Shown here one piece after another: positions 62,476 to 64,000 of a DNA stretch of 64,000 nucleotides; the stretch's first letter is position 1; the number at the start of each line of letters is the position of its first letter. The stretch is from Pantoea brenneri (GTDB lineage Bacteria; Pseudomonadota; Gammaproteobacteria; Enterobacterales; Enterobacteriaceae), in NCBI GenBank assembly GCA_002095305.1, contig MIEI01000020.1:1-64000 (forward strand), written 5' to 3'. Below the pieces are notes generated by a model. That model saw only the letters and a program-made list of their open reading frames with translations. It searched no databases and was not told the DNA's origin. The position numbers and the translations under genes were made by a program.

Positions 62476-63423
62476 ATGTTACATATTAAAAAGGGCGCAC
62501 TTTTCGCCTTAACTGCTTTCTCCGTTACAGCTTCTTTAACCTTTTCTGCGCAGGCAAATGTGGTCGCTTCACTCAAGCCGGTGGGTTTTATCGCGGCAGC
62601 GATTGCCGATGGGGTGACGCCGGTTGATGTGCTGTTGCCAGACGGCGCCTCAGAGCACGATTACGCCCTGCGTCCATCCGATGCAAAACGCTTAAAAAAC
62701 GCGGACTTAGTGGTATGGGTCGGGCCTGAAATGGAAGCCTTTATGGCGAAGTCTGCGGCTGAGCTGCCGGCGAAAAAAAATCTGGCAATCGTCGATATCA
62801 ATGGGGTGAAACCGCTATTGATTAGCGGTGGTGAAGATGAAGATGAACACACAGCGGAAAAATCCGAACAGCCGGACGCCGATGCCCATCATCATCATCA
62901 CGGCGAGTTTAATATGCACCTGTGGATGTCGCCGGAGATCGCACGCAAAACCGCGGTTGCAATCCATGAAAAATTATTGGAACTTATGCCGCAAGATAAA
63001 GCCAAACTTGACGCCAACCTCCAGCAGTTTGAGGTAACTTTGGCGGACACGGACAAACGCGTTAACGCACAACTCGCACCGGTCAGAAATCAAGGATATT
63101 TCGTTTTTCACGACGCTTACACGTACTTTGAAAAACACTACGGTCTCTCGCCCACCGGGCATTTTACCGTCAACCCTGAGATTCAGCCGGGCGCCCAGCG
63201 TTTACACCAGATACGAACACAGTTGGTTGAGCAGAAGGCGGTATGCGTCTTTGCTGAGCCACAATTCAGGCCAGCAGTCATCGATGCTGTCGCCCGCGGA
63301 ACGCAGGTGCGTAAAGGCACGCTCGATCCGCTGGGAACAGACATCAGCTTAGCTAAAGATAGCTATGTGAAATTCCTCTCACAGCTGTCGAGCCAGTATG
63401 CAAGCTGCCTGAATGGAGCATGA
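62476..63423 (+). CDS. znuA: periplasmic zinc-binding protein ZnuA
   Basis: Solute-binding protein that captures zinc for ZnuBC. The 315-residue product has a signal peptide (cleavage near SAQA-NV, about residue 27), metal ligands His in [14 protein letters not shown], His in [12 protein letters not shown] and His in [12 protein letters not shown], and an acidic/His-rich loop ([20 protein letters not shown]) typical of ZnuA. ATG 62476 matches the E. coli start. It lies 13 bp upstream of the mepM::lpxM fusion ORF. Confidence 0.95.
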   Translation: MLHIKKGALFALTAFSVTASLTFSAQANVVASLKPVGFIAAAIADGVTPVDVLLPDGASEHDYALRPSDAKRLKNADLVVWVGPEMEAFMAKSAAELPAKKNLAIVDINGVKPLLISGGEDEDEHTAEKSEQPDADAHHHHHGEFNMHLWMSPEIARKTAVAIHEKLLELMPQDKAKLDANLQQFEVTLADTDKRVNAQLAPVRNQGYFVFHDAYTYFEKHYGLSPTGHFTVNPEIQPGAQRLHQIRTQLVEQKAVCVFAEPQFRPAVIDAVARGTQVRKGTLDPLGTDISLAKDSYVKFLSQLSSQYASCLNGA

Positions 63424-63436
63424 GGAATAGGTAAAA

Positions 63437-63928
63437 GTGCAGCAGATAGCCCGCTCTGTCGCCCTCGCATTTAATAACACCGCGCGTCGCCGTTATGGCG
63501 GCCGGTTACACGCCCGTAATGACGGCATCAAACCGTTTATCAGCTCGATTCGTCAGGGCTACTGGGGCTACTATCTGCCCGATCAGGATCATGGTGCCGA
63601 GCACAGCGAGTTTGTCGACTTCTTCGCTACTTATAAAGCGACGCTGCCGGCGCTGGGTCGTTTGATGAAGCTGTGCCGCGCCCGCGTTGTGCCGCTGTTT
63701 CCGGTCTATAACAGCGACACGCATAAGCTGGAAATCTATGTGCGGCCGCCAATGGACGATCTGCTTGACGCGGATGACCATCAGCTGGCGCGCCGGATGA
63801 ATGAAGAAGTAGAAATTTTCGTGCGCCCGCATCCGGAACAGTACACCTGGATCCTGAAACTGCTGAAAACGCGCAAAGATGGGGATATGGAGCCCTATTC
63901 ACGTAAAGAGCTCTACCCACGCAAATAG
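63437..63928 (+). pseudogene. mepM::lpxM fusion remnant
   Basis: The first 14 codons (GTG start, MQQIARSVALAFNN) are the N-terminus of the murein endopeptidase MepM, which normally follows znuA. The rest (from TARRRYGGRLHARNDGIKP to the end KELYPRK) is the second half of LpxM, the lipid A myristoyltransferase, matching E. coli LpxM from about residue 175. All of the MepM LysM/M23 domains and the LpxM N-terminal half, including the HxxxxD catalytic motif (HGWAVD in E. coli), are missing, so neither activity can remain. The join is in frame at TTTAATAAC/ACCGCGCG. Either a deletion of about 1.8 kb or an assembly misjoin. Confidence 0.85.
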
Positions 63929-63932
63929 CAAC

Positions 63933-63957
63933 AAGGCCGCGAAAGCGGCCTTTTTTG
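63933..63957 (+). terminator. terminator after lpxM
   Basis: AAGGCCGC-GAAA-GCGGCCTT with a T run, 5 bases after the lpxM stop. The remaining sequence to 64000 shows no gene. Confidence 0.9.
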
Positions 63958-64000
63958 TGACGTCTGGCGTGGATAGCGGTGAGATCGAGAATGCTCAGGG

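Overview
The window is a stretch of enterobacterial chromosome. Nearly every protein has an obvious Escherichia coli K-12 counterpart, and the blocks putA-putP-efeUOB-phoH, flhDC-mot-che-flhBAE and cmoBA-yecN-yecE-aspS-nudB-yebC-ruvCAB-znu follow the enteric order. Three tandem chemoreceptors between cheW and cheR, basRS-eptA placed beside msrA and an aldo/keto reductase, and otsBA directly upstream of flhDC suggest Erwiniaceae, most likely Pantoea or a close relative. That genus call is an inference from layout, not a database match.

Layout. 1-9460: proline use (putA broken by a 2-nt loss, divergent from putP) and the Fur-controlled ferrous-iron importer efeUOB. 9461-12910: phoH, a tRNA-Ser(GGA) followed by a decayed ~180-bp tandem repeat of its own 3' end and terminator, and phoA. 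12911-15230: msrA, a flavin-reductase-like protein and an aldo/keto reductase. 15370-19000: a BasR/PmrA lipid A module (eptA-basR-basS with overlapping ORFs) with matching BasR boxes in front of eptA and in front of a 39-residue membrane peptide at the other end. 19180-21600: trehalose synthesis (otsBA) with a sigma-S type -10. 21640-40320: the flagellar/chemotaxis block flhDC, motAB, cheAW, three MCPs, cheRBYZ, flhBAE. 40330-52090: accessory and housekeeping genes (second aldo/keto reductase, LysR regulator, argS, a 40-residue peptide, yecM, malY/patB-like lyase, broken cutC, two DUF421 proteins, a secreted YnfC-like protein, gldA-like dehydrogenase, LysE-type exporter). 52100-64000: tRNA modification (cmoAB), yecN, yecE, aspS, nudB, yebC, ruvCAB with a LexA operator, znuABC with a Zur box, and a short ORF joining the first codons of mepM to the second half of lpxM.

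Regulation visible in the DNA is rich: PutA GTTGCA sites, a Fur box, two BasR boxes, a consensus CRP site and RcsAB-like box before flhDC, sigma-28 promoters before each MCP, LexA, and Zur. No insertion sequence, prophage, CRISPR array or clear foreign island was seen.

A striking global pattern is that four otherwise well conserved genes (putA, first MCP, start of cheY, cutC) are each broken by the loss of one or two bases, mostly in G or C doublets/triplets, and mepM/lpxM carry a large in-frame fusion deletion. Sequencing or assembly error is the simplest explanation for the small indels; the mepM::lpxM junction needs separate checking because, if real, it removes a cell-wall endopeptidase and inactivates the last lipid A acyltransferase in a strain that also carries an EptA system.
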